DNA of 64,000 nucleotides from Parabacteroides sp. AD58 (GCF_023744375.2 NZ_CP146284.1:3706818-3770817), one strand, 5' to 3'; positions 1 through 9,314 are shown, counted from the first letter of the stretch. The notes: generated by a model not told the origin, from the letters alone. Made by a program: numbers and translations.

Positions 1-513
1 GAAAAAGCCTTGCGGTTTTGTGCTGTAAATACGCATTTTGTTTGTGCGGATGCTACTGCTTATCCTTGGATAGGTCCGTTTGAACTGATTGCATCTTCGT
101 CTGTGTTCCAATGGTTCCCGGCTCCCGGACCCTTTGTTCAACGCTTGGCCAGTTGTCAGAAGTCGGGCGATGTTTTGTTGTTTTCCACCTTCTTACCGGG
201 AAATTTAGGTGAAATTCGGGAACTGACCGGACAAGGACTTGTCTATCCTTCGGCTGGGCAATGGCGTGACTGGTTGAGCTCTCTGTATGATATGGAGCAT
301 ATCGAAGAAAGTGAAATCCGTCTGTTGTTCTCTTCGCCGAAAGCAGTACTGCGGCACTTGAAAGAAACAGGTGTAACCGGGAATCATGCTGAGTTTTGGA
401 CGCCTGGACGGCTTCGGGCATTCAGTGCCGCCTATCAGGAAAGATTTGGAACCGTAAATCAACAAGTAACATTAACATATCGGCCATTATATGTATTGGC
501 CGTCAGAAAATAA
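1..513 (+). CDS. bioC: Malonyl-ACP O-methyltransferase BioC, C-terminal part
   Basis: This is the 3' part of a gene whose start lies before the window; the frame is open from base 1. The visible 170 residues match the second half of BioC-type SAM methyltransferases: the segment with IASSSVFQWF corresponds to the motif after the SAM site, and the tail (TYRPLYVLAVRK) is typical of the family. BioC methylates malonyl-ACP so that fatty-acid synthase can build the pimeloyl chain of biotin. bioD begins 13 bases downstream on the same strand, which strongly supports the assignment. The SAM-binding glycine motif itself is outside the window, so the call rests on the C-terminal half and on context. 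Confidence 0.85.
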   Translation, partial: EKALRFCAVNTHFVCADATAYPWIGPFELIASSSVFQWFPAPGPFVQRLASCQKSGDVLLFSTFLPGNLGEIRELTGQGLVYPSAGQWRDWLSSLYDMEHIEESEIRLLFSSPKAVLRHLKETGVTGNHAEFWTPGRLRAFSAAYQERFGTVNQQVTLTYRPLYVLAVRK

Positions 514-526
514 TAAGTAGAAAGCA

Positions 527-1189
527 ATGGGAAAAGTTTTATTTGTTACCGGTATTGATACCAATATCGGGAAGACGTATGCGACAGGTTTGTTGGCTAA
601 AGCTATTGCTGCCGCAGGGAAAACAGTTATCACGCAGAAAATGGTACAGACCGGTTGTCTGGAAATTTCTGAAGATATTGAAATGCACCGGAAAATACAG
701 GGAATTCCATTGACGGAAGAAGATCGTTCAGGGCTGACTTGTCCTTATATCTTTACTTATCCGTGTTCACCGCACATGGCTGCTGACCGCGATGGTCGTA
801 CCATTGATTATGCGGTAATTGCCTCGGCTACCCGTCAGTTGCAGGATAAATACGAATATGTCTTATTGGAAGGAGCCGGCGGATTGATGGTGCCTGTTGA
901 TCATCATGTCCTGACAATCGACTATATTCAGGAACATCAGTATCCGGTAATTTTAGTCACGAATGGTCGATTAGGCAGTATTAATCATACTCTGTTAAGT
1001 CTTTCAGCTTGTAAGCAATACGGGATAAAAGTCGCAGCCTTGGTTTATAACCGGTATCCGGAAGAAGATGCCGCAATCGAAAAGAATACATTGGATTATT
1101 TGAAAGAACGATTGCCGCAGCTTCCAATTATTCTGTTGCCTGATGCAACAAAAGACGATACTTTGCCTGATGTAGCTGCACTTTTATAA
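527..1189 (+). CDS. bioD: Dethiobiotin synthetase BioD
   Basis: BioD is the ATP-dependent cytoplasmic enzyme that closes the ureido ring of dethiobiotin from DAPA and CO2, the penultimate step of biotin synthesis. The 220-residue protein has the expected size. The P-loop GIDTNIGKT is at residues 9-17, the substrate segment KMVQTG at about 38-43 (KPVQTG in many homologues), and the second nucleotide motif EGAGGLMVP at about 115-123. It follows bioC by 13 bases, so the two are probably co-transcribed as the end of a biotin operon. No biotin operator was recognised, because the operon start is outside the window. Confidence 0.96.
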   Translation: MGKVLFVTGIDTNIGKTYATGLLAKAIAAAGKTVITQKMVQTGCLEISEDIEMHRKIQGIPLTEEDRSGLTCPYIFTYPCSPHMAADRDGRTIDYAVIASATRQLQDKYEYVLLEGAGGLMVPVDHHVLTIDYIQEHQYPVILVTNGRLGSINHTLLSLSACKQYGIKVAALVYNRYPEEDAAIEKNTLDYLKERLPQLPIILLPDATKDDTLPDVAALL

Positions 1190-1263
1190 TAAATATCGCT
1201 CTTTTTTTATCTGTTAAATGAAAAATATTCGGGTTTCATGATGTTAAAATCAGATAATTCTGT

Positions 1264-1271
1264 TATGTTTG
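1264..1271 (+). promoter_or_regulatory. Candidate -7 element (TATGTTTG)
   Basis: TATGTTTG matches the Bacteroidetes -7 consensus TAnnTTTG and lies 31 bases before the start of the membrane protein at 1303. No good -33 TTTG is seen at the usual distance, so support is partial. Confidence 0.4.
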
Positions 1272-1302
1272 CCAAAATAGTCATGAAAAACATAACAAAA
1301 AG

Positions 1303-1989
1303 ATGAAAAAGAGCGATTTTTTATTTCTCCTGTTAGTGGCGGTCCTGTTTCTGCCCTTTGTACTAAGTCCTGATTTATATGCTTGGTATAAATCGTTTAA
1401 TGCTGCACATGGCATGATAATGAGTTTCCTGAAGTTTGCCATCCTTTCAACTTTAGGTGAGTGTTTGGGCCTACGAATCAGCACGGGTGTTTATAATCGA
1501 CCAGGTTTTGGTATAATTCCACGTATGGTAGTATGGGGAATATTGGGAGTAGGTATCAATATGGCTATGATTGTATTCTCAAAAGGTGTTCCACAATTAT
1601 TAGTATATATGGGAATGACAAATGCAGTCGAAGTGATGGCGGCAAGTTTCTGTATGGATAAATTCTGGGTTGCTTTTTGTATTTCATTAGGTATGAACGG
1701 TATTTTTGCTCCTGTATTTATGACTTTTCATAAAATAACTGATACACATATACTGCAATGCGGCGGTTCGGTAAAGAGCTTATTGACACCTATTCCGATG
1801 ACACAAATCATAACCCATTTGAATTGGAATGTGCAGTGGAATTTTGTATTTAAGAAAACGATTCCGTTCTTCTGGATACCAGCACATACTGTTACCTTCT
1901 TATTACCTGAAGAAGCTCGGGTCTTGTTTGCCGCACTATTAGGAGTAATTTTAGGCATTTTGTTGGCTGTAGCAGCCCGAAAGAAATAG
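1303..1989 (+). CDS. Integral membrane protein of unknown function
   Basis: A 228-residue protein that I do not recognise with confidence. It starts with a hydrophobic segment (about residues 6-24), has further hydrophobic stretches near 70-95, 115-140 and 205-225, and ends in a basic tail (ARKK), so it is probably a polytopic inner-membrane protein. A conserved-looking central and C-terminal part (NWNVQWNFVFKKTIPFF, then an E/R pair before the last helix) recalls the Mpv17/PMP22 signature in outline, but the spacing does not fit well. The gene stands alone: bioD ends 114 bases before it and gcvP converges on it. It has its own candidate promoter. Confidence 0.75.
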   Translation: MKKSDFLFLLLVAVLFLPFVLSPDLYAWYKSFNAAHGMIMSFLKFAILSTLGECLGLRISTGVYNRPGFGIIPRMVVWGILGVGINMAMIVFSKGVPQLLVYMGMTNAVEVMAASFCMDKFWVAFCISLGMNGIFAPVFMTFHKITDTHILQCGGSVKSLLTPIPMTQIITHLNWNVQWNFVFKKTIPFFWIPAHTVTFLLPEEARVLFAALLGVILGILLAVAARKK

Positions 1990-2000
1990 TAGAAAAGAAA

Positions 2001-2041
2001 CAGCGGTAATGCCATTCTTCATAAGATTGGTATTGCCGCTG
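2001..2041. terminator. Bidirectional terminator hairpin between convergent genes
   Basis: A stem of about 14 bp (CAGCGGTAATGCCA against its near-complement, two G-U type pairs) lies between the stop of the membrane protein at 1989 and the stop of gcvP at 2070. Both flanks are T-rich in the outgoing direction, so it could serve both genes. Confidence 0.6.
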
Positions 2042-2069
2042 TAACTTATTTTAGGGGAGTGATAAAGGC

Positions 2070-4922
2070 TTAAATCTGGCAATTGCAGATTGTTGGAACC
2101 AAGTTACGGTCTCCATAAGCATTGTCGACACGGGCCACATTGATCCAGAACTTGCTGTCGTGTAGCCATTCGAGTGGGAATGCAGCTTTACTGCGTGGAT
2201 AGCTGTGATCCCATTCGTTAGCAGTAACTTCATATTCCGGATGCGGAGCGTTCTTCAGTACATTATCAACCTTGTCGGCTTCTCCATTTTCAACTTCCTT
2301 GATTTCGTTCCAGATACATTCCATAACTTCTACAAAGCGATCCAGTTCAGCTTTACTTTCACTTTCAGTCGGTTCGACCATCAATGTTCCATGGACTGGG
2401 AAAGAAAGAGTAGGAGCATGGTAACCGAAGTCCATCAGACGCTTGGCAATATCACTTTCATCAATTCCTGTGCGTTCTTTAACGGTACGGCATTCGAGAA
2501 TTAGTTCATGGCCTACACGTCCTGTTGTTCCAGTATAGACAACTCCGTATGTATCTTTAAACTTAGCTGCTAAATAATTAGCATTCAAAATGGCAATCTT
2601 GGTAGCCATTGTTAATCCTTCAGTTCCTAACATACGAATGTATCCGTATGTAATAGGAAGAATACCTGCACTACCATAAGGAGCAGCTGCAACTGTATTC
2701 AGGTCGCTTCCAAACAGAACCGGATGTTGAGGCAAGAATGGAACCAGATGTTCTGCTACACAGATCGGACCTACGCCAGGACCGCCACCACCGTGAGGAG
2801 AAGAGAATGTCTTATGCAGGTTCAAGTGGCAAACATCCGCACCGATTGTTCCCGGATTAGTTAATCCGACTTGCGCATTCATATTGGCTCCATCCATGTA
2901 TAATTGTCCGCCGCAGGCGTGAACAATCTCACACATTTCCTTGATATCCGCTTCGAAGATACCGTGAGTAGACGGATAAGTAATCATGCTGGCTGCCAGA
3001 TTGTCTTTGTTGGCTTCCGCTTTTGCCCGGAAATCTTCCAGATCAATGTTTCCGTTTTCATCACATTTTACGGTAACTGTTGTAAATCCACATTGGATAG
3101 CACTGGCCGGGTTCGTTCCGTGGGCTGAAGCCGGCAGCAGAACAATGTTTCGATGACCTTGACCGATGCTTTCCAGATAAGCACGGATTACGCGTAAACC
3201 CGTGTATTCGCCAGCAGCTCCTGAATTAGGTTGTAAAGTGCATCCCTTAAATCCTGTTATTTCACAAAGATAAGAAGATAAGTTTTCGATCAGTTCCTTA
3301 TAACCTTCCACTTGATCTTCCGGTGCATACGGGTGAATATTCTGGAATTGAGCCAAACTCAGAGGCAGCATGGTTGAAGCCGGATTTAACTTCATGGTAC
3401 ATGAACCTAAAGAAATCATCGACTGAGCCAGAGAAATATCCTTTCTTCCCAAACGAGTGATATAACGCATCAGTTCTGTTTCGGTATGATATTTCTTGAA
3501 GACGTCTTCTTGCAGGAAGGCTGATGTACGGGCAAACTTCGGATCAAAATAAGTCTGGCACGGAATGGCTTCCTGTAACATATAATCTTTGCCGGCTGCA
3601 CCCGAGAAGATGTACATCAGGACACCAACATCTGTTGGTTGAGTTGTTTCATCAATACTGATTCCAACCAGACCGCTGTCGAAGTAACGCAGGTTGACTT
3701 TGCATTCCAAAGCAATTTCACGCAATGCTTCAATAGATACATTGGCTGGTAATTCAATCTTCAGCGTATCGAAGAAATCTTTGTTCAATTGTTTGTATCC
3801 TAATTTCTCCAGCTCTTTAGCTACGAAACCGGCTGTTGCATGAATGCGGCCGGCAATGTTCTTCAATCCTTCTGCTCCGTGGTAAACAGCATAGAATCCG
3901 GCCATTGTTGCCAATAAAGCCTGTGCTGTACAAATATTGGATGTTGCTTTCTCACGTTTGATATGCTGTTCACGGGTTTGCAGTGCCAAACGGTAAGCCG
4001 GATGGCCGTAAGCATCTTTTGAGATACCGATGATACGTCCCGGAATCGCACGTTTATATTCATCTTTTGTTGCAAAGTATGCTGCTGATGGTCCGCCGTA
4101 GAACATTGGGATACCAAAACGCTGGCTGCTTCCGAATACGACGTCGGCGCCCCATTCTCCCGGAGGAGTCAATAATACCAGACTCATTAGGTCTGCTGCA
4201 ACAGCTACTTTTGTGCCGTTAGCATGTGCGCGATTGATGAATTCCTGATAGTCTTCTATTGAACCATCTGCATTCGGGTACTGTACAATAGCTCCGAAAA
4301 CTTCCGGAGTGAAAGCAAATGTCTTATAGTCGCCTGTCACAATCTTCATTCCCTGTGGAATAGCACGAGTATGGATAACTGCCTGTGTAGAGGCAAATAC
4401 CTTTTCGTCTACGAATATAACATTAGCTCCAGCCTTGATTTGAGCACGACTGCGAGCTCCGAAGAACATGGTTGCAGCTTCGGCTGCAGCAGTAGCTTCG
4501 TCAAGCAAAGAACAGTTAGCCAAAGGAAGACCTGTCAGATCACAGATAACTGTCTGGAAATTCAGTAAGGCTTCCAATCTGCCTTGTGAAACTTCAGCTT
4601 GATACGGTGTATAAGACGTGTACCAAACCGGATTCTCAAATACGTTGCGTTGAATAGGTGCCGGACAAATAGTATCATACCAACCCATTCCAATATAAGA
4701 AGTAAAAACTTCATTCTTTGAAGCTAATTCGTTAATATGTTCAGCGAATTCGCGTTCTGTCATGGGTTCGGGCAGGTTCAACGGCTGCTTCAAACGTATG
4801 TTGGCCGGAATAGTCTGGTCAATCAGCTCGTCAAGTGTATTCACACCAACAGCTTTCAGCATATCTGGAAGATCTTCCGCTGTGATACCTACATGGCGAT
4901 TAACAAATTTAGTTGTATCCAT
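2070..4922 (-). CDS. gcvP: Glycine dehydrogenase (aminomethyl-transferring), GcvP
   Basis: P-protein of the glycine cleavage system: it decarboxylates glycine with PLP and passes the aminomethyl group to lipoylated GcvH. The 950-residue length is that of the single-chain form, with two homologous halves (about 1-440 and 450-950). The second half carries the PLP lysine at residue 704 in HLNLHKTF, followed by the glycine-rich SPHGGGGPG loop. The N-terminus (FVNRHVG, then AEHINELASKN) is canonical. It is the last gene of a minus-strand cluster, starting 12 bases after the hydrolase gene. gcvT, gcvH and a glycine riboswitch are not present here. Confidence 0.97.
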   Translation of the reverse strand: MDTTKFVNRHVGITAEDLPDMLKAVGVNTLDELIDQTIPANIRLKQPLNLPEPMTEREFAEHINELASKNEVFTSYIGMGWYDTICPAPIQRNVFENPVWYTSYTPYQAEVSQGRLEALLNFQTVICDLTGLPLANCSLLDEATAAAEAATMFFGARSRAQIKAGANVIFVDEKVFASTQAVIHTRAIPQGMKIVTGDYKTFAFTPEVFGAIVQYPNADGSIEDYQEFINRAHANGTKVAVAADLMSLVLLTPPGEWGADVVFGSSQRFGIPMFYGGPSAAYFATKDEYKRAIPGRIIGISKDAYGHPAYRLALQTREQHIKREKATSNICTAQALLATMAGFYAVYHGAEGLKNIAGRIHATAGFVAKELEKLGYKQLNKDFFDTLKIELPANVSIEALREIALECKVNLRYFDSGLVGISIDETTQPTDVGVLMYIFSGAAGKDYMLQEAIPCQTYFDPKFARTSAFLQEDVFKKYHTETELMRYITRLGRKDISLAQSMISLGSCTMKLNPASTMLPLSLAQFQNIHPYAPEDQVEGYKELIENLSSYLCEITGFKGCTLQPNSGAAGEYTGLRVIRAYLESIGQGHRNIVLLPASAHGTNPASAIQCGFTTVTVKCDENGNIDLEDFRAKAEANKDNLAASMITYPSTHGIFEADIKEMCEIVHACGGQLYMDGANMNAQVGLTNPGTIGADVCHLNLHKTFSSPHGGGGPGVGPICVAEHLVPFLPQHPVLFGSDLNTVAAAPYGSAGILPITYGYIRMLGTEGLTMATKIAILNANYLAAKFKDTYGVVYTGTTGRVGHELILECRTVKERTGIDESDIAKRLMDFGYHAPTLSFPVHGTLMVEPTESESKAELDRFVEVMECIWNEIKEVENGEADKVDNVLKNAPHPEYEVTANEWDHSYPRSKAAFPLEWLHDSKFWINVARVDNAYGDRNLVPTICNCQI

Positions 4923-4934
4923 AAGTTGATATTT

Positions 4935-5570
4935 TTATAAGTAAGGATTATTTGATTTCTCATAAGCAATGGTTGTCATCGGACCATGTCCCGGATAAAC
5001 AACCGTTGAGTCAGGCAAGGTAAATAATGCCTTGTGAATAGAGTCAACCAACTGCTGAGCATTTCCGCCCCAAAGATCTGTTCGCCCGATGCTGCCAGCA
5101 AACAAGGCATCGCCTACAAAGACACACCCTCGTTCTTTCTCATAAAAGGCAACACTGCCGGGAGAATGTCCTGGAACAGCTATTACTGTCAGTTTAGTAT
5201 GGCCGAAACTAATCACATCTCCTTCGTTCAGATAAGCTCCGATAGCAGTTTCTTGTATGTAGGGTAATCCGAACATCACTGCTTGCTGGCTGATAGACGG
5301 TAACACGACGGTATCTTCCTGACAAACTTCTGGAAGAAGTCCGTATTGCTGATAAACCAAAGCGGCACCCATCAGATGATCTACATGATAATGGGTGCAA
5401 AGAAGGTGCTTAATGACTAATTGCTGTTGGGTGATGCATCCTTCAACTTGAGAAAACTCTTGTCTGTTCATGCATCCGCAATCTATAAGAACGGCTTCCT
5501 TTGTTTCGTCATATAACAAATAGCAGTTCTCTCCAAAGAAATTAACCGTGAATTGTTTGATCTCCATCAT
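4935..5570 (-). CDS. Metallo-beta-lactamase-fold hydrolase (glyoxalase II-like)
   Basis: A 211-residue cytoplasmic protein with the full binuclear metal set of the glyoxalase II-like MBL family: H60-x-H62-x-D64-H65 (THYHVDH), H135 (PGHSPGS), D154 (FVGDALFAG) and H195 (YPGHG). It is shorter than true glyoxalase II, lacking the C-terminal substrate domain, so the substrate is open: small thioesters, persulfides or other hydroxyacyl compounds are all possible. Its start overlaps the rsmG stop as ATGA, so the two are translationally coupled, and gcvP follows by 12 bases. Family confidence is high; exact reaction unknown. Confidence 0.9.
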   Translation of the reverse strand: MMEIKQFTVNFFGENCYLLYDETKEAVLIDCGCMNRQEFSQVEGCITQQQLVIKHLLCTHYHVDHLMGAALVYQQYGLLPEVCQEDTVVLPSISQQAVMFGLPYIQETAIGAYLNEGDVISFGHTKLTVIAVPGHSPGSVAFYEKERGCVFVGDALFAGSIGRTDLWGGNAQQLVDSIHKALFTLPDSTVVYPGHGPMTTIAYEKSNNPYL

Positions 5571-6235
5571 AGCGGTACGTAAACTACTTTTTTGGTTTTG
5601 AAGTATTCTTCAGAGAATGTATCTGACAGGTCCAATTGGATAGCCTGGTTTTTGAACGGTAGTATTTCATGTGCCAGTTCGCCTCCTTTTAGACAGATAA
5701 GCCCGTTGGGCAAAGCATTGATCTGTTCTTTTCGGATATTCTTCCGGACGATTTTTACAAGATCAGCGAGAGGCATGACTGCCCGGCTTACTACGAAGTC
5801 GAATGCTTGTTTTTCTTCTTCTCCCCGGCAATGACGGAATGTTACATTCTGTAATCCGATTGCTTCAGCGACGGCTTGTCCGACTTTAATCTTCTTTCCG
5901 ATGCTGTCAACCAGATGAAACTTAACATTTGGAAATAAAATTGCCAATGGAATTCCCGGAAATCCACCTCCTGTCCCTAAATCCATGACGGATGAACCGT
6001 CTTTAAAATGCAACATGGCCGTAATGCCTAATGAGTGCAAGACATGATGAAGATACAGGTTCTCAATATCTTTTCTGGATATAACATTGATTTTAGCATT
6101 CCAATCAGCATACAGTTCATATAAAGAGCTGAACTGCTTAATCTGCTTTTCATTCAAATGTGGAAAATATCCTTGCAGAATAGCCAATTGCTCGTCTACA
6201 CAGGCAGGACGAATAGGATTGTTATCTTGTTCCAT
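5567..6235 (-). CDS. rsmG: 16S rRNA m7G527 methyltransferase RsmG (GidB)
   Basis: RsmG methylates N7 of G527 in 16S rRNA using SAM. The SAM motif VMDLGTGGGFPGIPLAILFP lies around residues 80-100. The family's NVISRKDIENLYLHHVLHSL segment precedes it, and the downstream VSRAVMPL motif is present. The longer frame opens with TTG at 6244; I chose the ATG at 6235 (MEQDNN). It begins 18 bases after the DUF3298 lipoprotein stop and overlaps the next gene by 4 bases. Loss of this enzyme gives low-level streptomycin resistance in other bacteria. Confidence 0.95.
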   Translation of the reverse strand: MEQDNNPIRPACVDEQLAILQGYFPHLNEKQIKQFSSLYELYADWNAKINVISRKDIENLYLHHVLHSLGITAMLHFKDGSSVMDLGTGGGFPGIPLAILFPNVKFHLVDSIGKKIKVGQAVAEAIGLQNVTFRHCRGEEEKQAFDFVVSRAVMPLADLVKIVRKNIRKEQINALPNGLICLKGGELAHEILPFKNQAIQLDLSDTFSEEYFKTKKVVYVPL

Positions 6236-6252
6236 ATTTATCAATTATCATA

Positions 6253-7104
6253 TTATAAGCCAGCTAACGATGCGATCGGACTCTCTTTCTTCAATAATAA
6301 TTGTACTTCCTCATAAGGAATATGTACATGAATCGGACCGACTACGTATGCTGCTATTTCGTATTCATTAAATGTATAAGTAATTCCTGTTTCATCAACC
6401 AGGAAGTTATTGTTTGGATAGATCTCGTCCACACTAAAGAATCCCATGTTTTCCAATTCTTTTGGATCGGTAACATTATTCTGTTTGGCTATTTGATTTA
6501 CCAGAATTTCAGCCAAAGCTTCTTGATAGTTATCTGTGAATATATCCTCTTCAGTCAGTTTTTTCCCACTTTTTAAGTCTATGACAAAATGATTATAGGC
6601 ATGAGCACCGTGAGCTCCTCCAGTATAATTCTCAAAGTTTACCGTAAAACAGATTAAATCATGCTGATTGAACTGAATCTGGTTAGATGATAATTCATAA
6701 TAAGAGAACCAGGCACCAATAGGTGTTCCGTCTTCAGCTCTTTTCAGTTCTTCTTCGTAATCTGGTTCCAGTTCCTTATATGCTGCCAGATAATCGTTTG
6801 TGTATTTAGCTACGGCATCTTGAGGCGATAAGTTTTCGTATGCTTCACCAAAATAAGCCAGTACAAATTGTTTCTGGATATCGGCCAATTGACTTTTCTC
6901 TACAGAAACAGGATAAATGAATTTAATTTGCAGGTTGCAGTTTGGATTCTCCGGATTATCCAGCAAATGATAAGTCTTATCAACCAGAATTGAATCGAAT
7001 TTAACAGCATTGTCTGTTTCCTTTTGTGAGGTATACTGACAGCTGGTGTGCAAAACTCCGAAAAAGACCAAACTGATTATCGTTTTCAGAAGATGTGTTT
7101 TCAT
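6253..7104 (-). CDS. DUF3298-type lipoprotein (RsiV-like fold)
   Basis: A 283-residue predicted lipoprotein: a signal peptide ends in the lipobox LHTSC near residue 22. The body matches the DUF4163/DUF3298 arrangement seen in extracytoplasmic RsiV-like proteins, with the hallmark FENYTGGAHGAHAYNHFVIDLKSG followed by LTEEDIF in the middle and a hydrophobic IHVHIPYEEV segment near the end. There is no transmembrane anti-sigma part, so it is not RsiV itself; the role is unknown (lysozyme or ligand binding is only a guess from the fold). It is the first gene of the cluster that continues into rsmG, with a good promoter upstream. Confidence 0.85.
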   Translation of the reverse strand: MKTHLLKTIISLVFFGVLHTSCQYTSQKETDNAVKFDSILVDKTYHLLDNPENPNCNLQIKFIYPVSVEKSQLADIQKQFVLAYFGEAYENLSPQDAVAKYTNDYLAAYKELEPDYEEELKRAEDGTPIGAWFSYYELSSNQIQFNQHDLICFTVNFENYTGGAHGAHAYNHFVIDLKSGKKLTEEDIFTDNYQEALAEILVNQIAKQNNVTDPKELENMGFFSVDEIYPNNNFLVDETGITYTFNEYEIAAYVVGPIHVHIPYEEVQLLLKKESPIASLAGL

Positions 7105-7130
7105 TCTCTCTATATTTTTATTGATTTATG

Positions 7131-7161
7131 CAAATGTACGGGAATATTACCGTAAAACAAA
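7131..7161 (-). promoter_or_regulatory. Promoter of the lipoprotein-rsmG-MBL-gcvP cluster
   Basis: On the minus strand there is a TTTG -33 box (7158-7161), a 19-base spacer and a TACATTTG -7 box (7131-7138). This is an exact match to the Bacteroidetes housekeeping consensus. The start codon at 7104 is about 20 bases after the expected transcription start. Confidence 0.75.
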
Positions 7162-7165
7162 TAAA

Positions 7166-7199
7166 AAAGGTTGTTCCTTTCTTGAAAAGAACAACCTTT
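7166..7199 (-). terminator. Rho-independent terminator of the acyl-CoA synthetase gene
   Basis: A perfect 11-bp stem (AAAGGTTGTTC and its complement, 12-base loop) lies just after the stop at 7211. It is followed on the minus strand by a T-rich tract. It sits partly next to the -33 box of the next gene. Confidence 0.85.
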
Positions 7200-7210
7200 A
7201 TGATCTCTTA

Positions 7211-9271
7211 TTATTTCTCGATGCGAATACGAGCATCCACGGCAAATAAACCTCGATCGGTTGCAACCAATGGATTTATATCCATTTCTTTTATTTCATT
7301 TGCAAAACGAAGTAATGTGGATAGGCGAACAATTAGATCAGCATATTGTTGTTCATCAATTCCTTTTTGCCCGCGTGTACCTTTAATAATCGGATAACCC
7401 CGCAATGAATGAATCATAGAGAATGTTTCTTCATAGGATAGTGGCGCAAGACCATAGCTGACATCTTTCAATACTTCCACGAAAATACCACCTAAGCCAC
7501 AGAATACAATATGACCGAACTTGTTTTCATAGGTAGCACCTAAGAATAATTCTTGGCCTTTCAACATCGGTTGAACCATGATGCCTGTTACTCCAGGCAA
7601 CTTCATCATACGCTCATATTCGAACAGTAAATGTTCATCGCACCGGATATTTAAGGCAACACCACCAATATCACTTTTATGTACTGGACCTACCACTTTT
7701 GCTACTACTGGGTATTTTATTTTACGGGCAAAAGCCAGTAATTCTTCTTTGTCGCTTGAAGTAAATTCTTCTACCAATGGTATATTCGCAGCTTTAAGTA
7801 ACAAACGAGTTTCTTCTGGACTTAGATAGCCCTCTGATGGCAGGCGGTCAATAATCCTTCTTACTTCCGGAACATCAACTCCATAAAGCTGAATATCCGT
7901 ACTTGCTGGTTTCGGAGTATTAAGGACACGTGCCAAGGCAGTACCAAGTGTTACTTCATCCGAGAAATTGACATGGCCTTTCTTGATGAAGCTTTGTACT
8001 TCTGGACCGGCTGTTACAATAGAAGGTAATACTGGGAAGATTGGTTTTCGGCATTCTTCCATCTTCTTGTGAAGTACTTCATAAGCATCATAGAGTTTAA
8101 CCAATCCCGGACTACCGAAAATAACCATCATCAAATCGATATTATCGAACCGGTTCTCGCAATAGTCAATAGCGGTTGCCAAGTGCTCTGGAGTTCCTGT
8201 TCCGATGATATCAATTGGATTACCAACGGCTGCTCCTGGATATAACTTACTTTTCAGTTCTTCTGCAATAGGTCCGTTTAGATCTGGAACATTCAATCGT
8301 CCTTTTGATAATGCATCGGCAAGCATGACTGCCGGTCCACCGGCATGTGTTACGATGGCACAATTCTTACCCTTTACTTCTTTTAGGGTAAAGATACTGG
8401 CGACAGTCGTTAATTCTTCACGGCTATAACAACGAACGATACCCGCTTTTCTGAATAAAGCTTCTACGGCTGAATCAGAGCTGGCAATGGCTCCTGTATG
8501 AGAAGAGGCTGCTCGTTTTCCTGATTCAGTACTGCCTGCCTTAATGGCTGTTATTCTGCATCCTTTCTTAATGAGAGATGATGCATGATATAAGAGCTTG
8601 TCCGGATCTTTGATCTGTTCGATATAAAGCATCTTGATTTTGGAATCGGTAGCAGCGTTGAAATTCCGGTCCATATATTCCAGAATATCTTCCACACCTA
8701 GTTGTTTGGAGTTTCCAACTGACCATACCGATGAAAATCTCAATCCTTTACTTAAGGCTGATTCGATGATGAATAGAGCTGTTCCTCCCGAACTGGAAAT
8801 AAAATCAACACCGTCTGGATGAAACTCAGGAATCGGTTGGGTAAAGACACCATGGAAATGAATATTCATTAAACCGATGCAGTTCGGACCGATCAGCGAA
8901 GCTCCTACTTCGTTGATTATTTCCAGAATTTTGTCTTCAAGTATTCCTCCTTCTTTCGTTTCTTCTCCAAATCCGGCCGAAATGATGATAAAGGCTTTTA
9001 CGTTTTTCTGGTGAGCCAGTACGTCAACTACTTCTACGCAGGCTTTGCTTGGAATAGAAATGATAGCCATTTCCGTTTCCGGTATGTCTTGGACGGAATG
9101 ATAGGATTTTAAACCCTGAACATCTGTCTCTTTTGCATTGACTACATACAAACTGCCTTTAAATTTCCCATCTAACAGATTTCTAACCAGTCGTCCTCCG
9201 GGCTTATGTATATTATTTGAACCACCGACAACAACGATACTCTGAGGGCAAATCAACTCTCTGTTAACCAT
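7211..9271 (-). CDS. Acyl-CoA synthetase (ADP-forming), alpha-beta fusion
   Basis: This 686-residue protein joins the two subunits of ADP-forming acetyl-CoA synthetase in one chain. Residues 1 to about 450 hold the CoA-binding and ligase domains (VVGGSNNIHKPGG at the start; SSHTGAIASSD with the phosphohistidine). Residues from about 470 hold the ATP-grasp beta part (LLLKAANIPLVEE, KVVGPVHKSDIGGV, GIMVQPMLKGQELFLG). It interconverts acyl-CoA plus ADP and Pi with the acid plus ATP, and in fermenting anaerobes it can make ATP from acyl-CoA. The actual acyl substrate cannot be read from the sequence. It has its own terminator and a possible own promoter. Confidence 0.93.
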   Translation of the reverse strand: MVNRELICPQSIVVVGGSNNIHKPGGRLVRNLLDGKFKGSLYVVNAKETDVQGLKSYHSVQDIPETEMAIISIPSKACVEVVDVLAHQKNVKAFIIISAGFGEETKEGGILEDKILEIINEVGASLIGPNCIGLMNIHFHGVFTQPIPEFHPDGVDFISSSGGTALFIIESALSKGLRFSSVWSVGNSKQLGVEDILEYMDRNFNAATDSKIKMLYIEQIKDPDKLLYHASSLIKKGCRITAIKAGSTESGKRAASSHTGAIASSDSAVEALFRKAGIVRCYSREELTTVASIFTLKEVKGKNCAIVTHAGGPAVMLADALSKGRLNVPDLNGPIAEELKSKLYPGAAVGNPIDIIGTGTPEHLATAIDYCENRFDNIDLMMVIFGSPGLVKLYDAYEVLHKKMEECRKPIFPVLPSIVTAGPEVQSFIKKGHVNFSDEVTLGTALARVLNTPKPASTDIQLYGVDVPEVRRIIDRLPSEGYLSPEETRLLLKAANIPLVEEFTSSDKEELLAFARKIKYPVVAKVVGPVHKSDIGGVALNIRCDEHLLFEYERMMKLPGVTGIMVQPMLKGQELFLGATYENKFGHIVFCGLGGIFVEVLKDVSYGLAPLSYEETFSMIHSLRGYPIIKGTRGQKGIDEQQYADLIVRLSTLLRFANEIKEMDINPLVATDRGLFAVDARIRIEK

Positions 9272-9301
9272 ACATTCTTCGCTTTATTGAGTGAATAATG
9301 G

Positions 9302-9309
9302 CAAATATA
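9302..9309 (-). promoter_or_regulatory. Candidate -7 element (TATATTTG)
   Basis: TATATTTG on the minus strand, 30 bases before the acyl-CoA synthetase start at 9271. The AT-rich sequence and missing -33 box make this a weaker call. Confidence 0.35.
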
Positions 9310-9314
9310 GTGAT

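Noticed and set aside
1303..1989. Firm Mpv17/PMP22 family assignment
   Set aside because: The Q-N-F spacing and the downstream Pro/Arg pattern do not match the family signature well enough.
4923..5000. Glycine riboswitch before gcvP
   Set aside because: gcvP starts 12 bases after the preceding gene; there is no room and no recognisable fold.
6253..7104. RsiV anti-sigma factor
   Set aside because: It has a lipoprotein signal instead of a cytoplasmic anti-sigma domain and membrane helix, and no sigma gene is adjacent.
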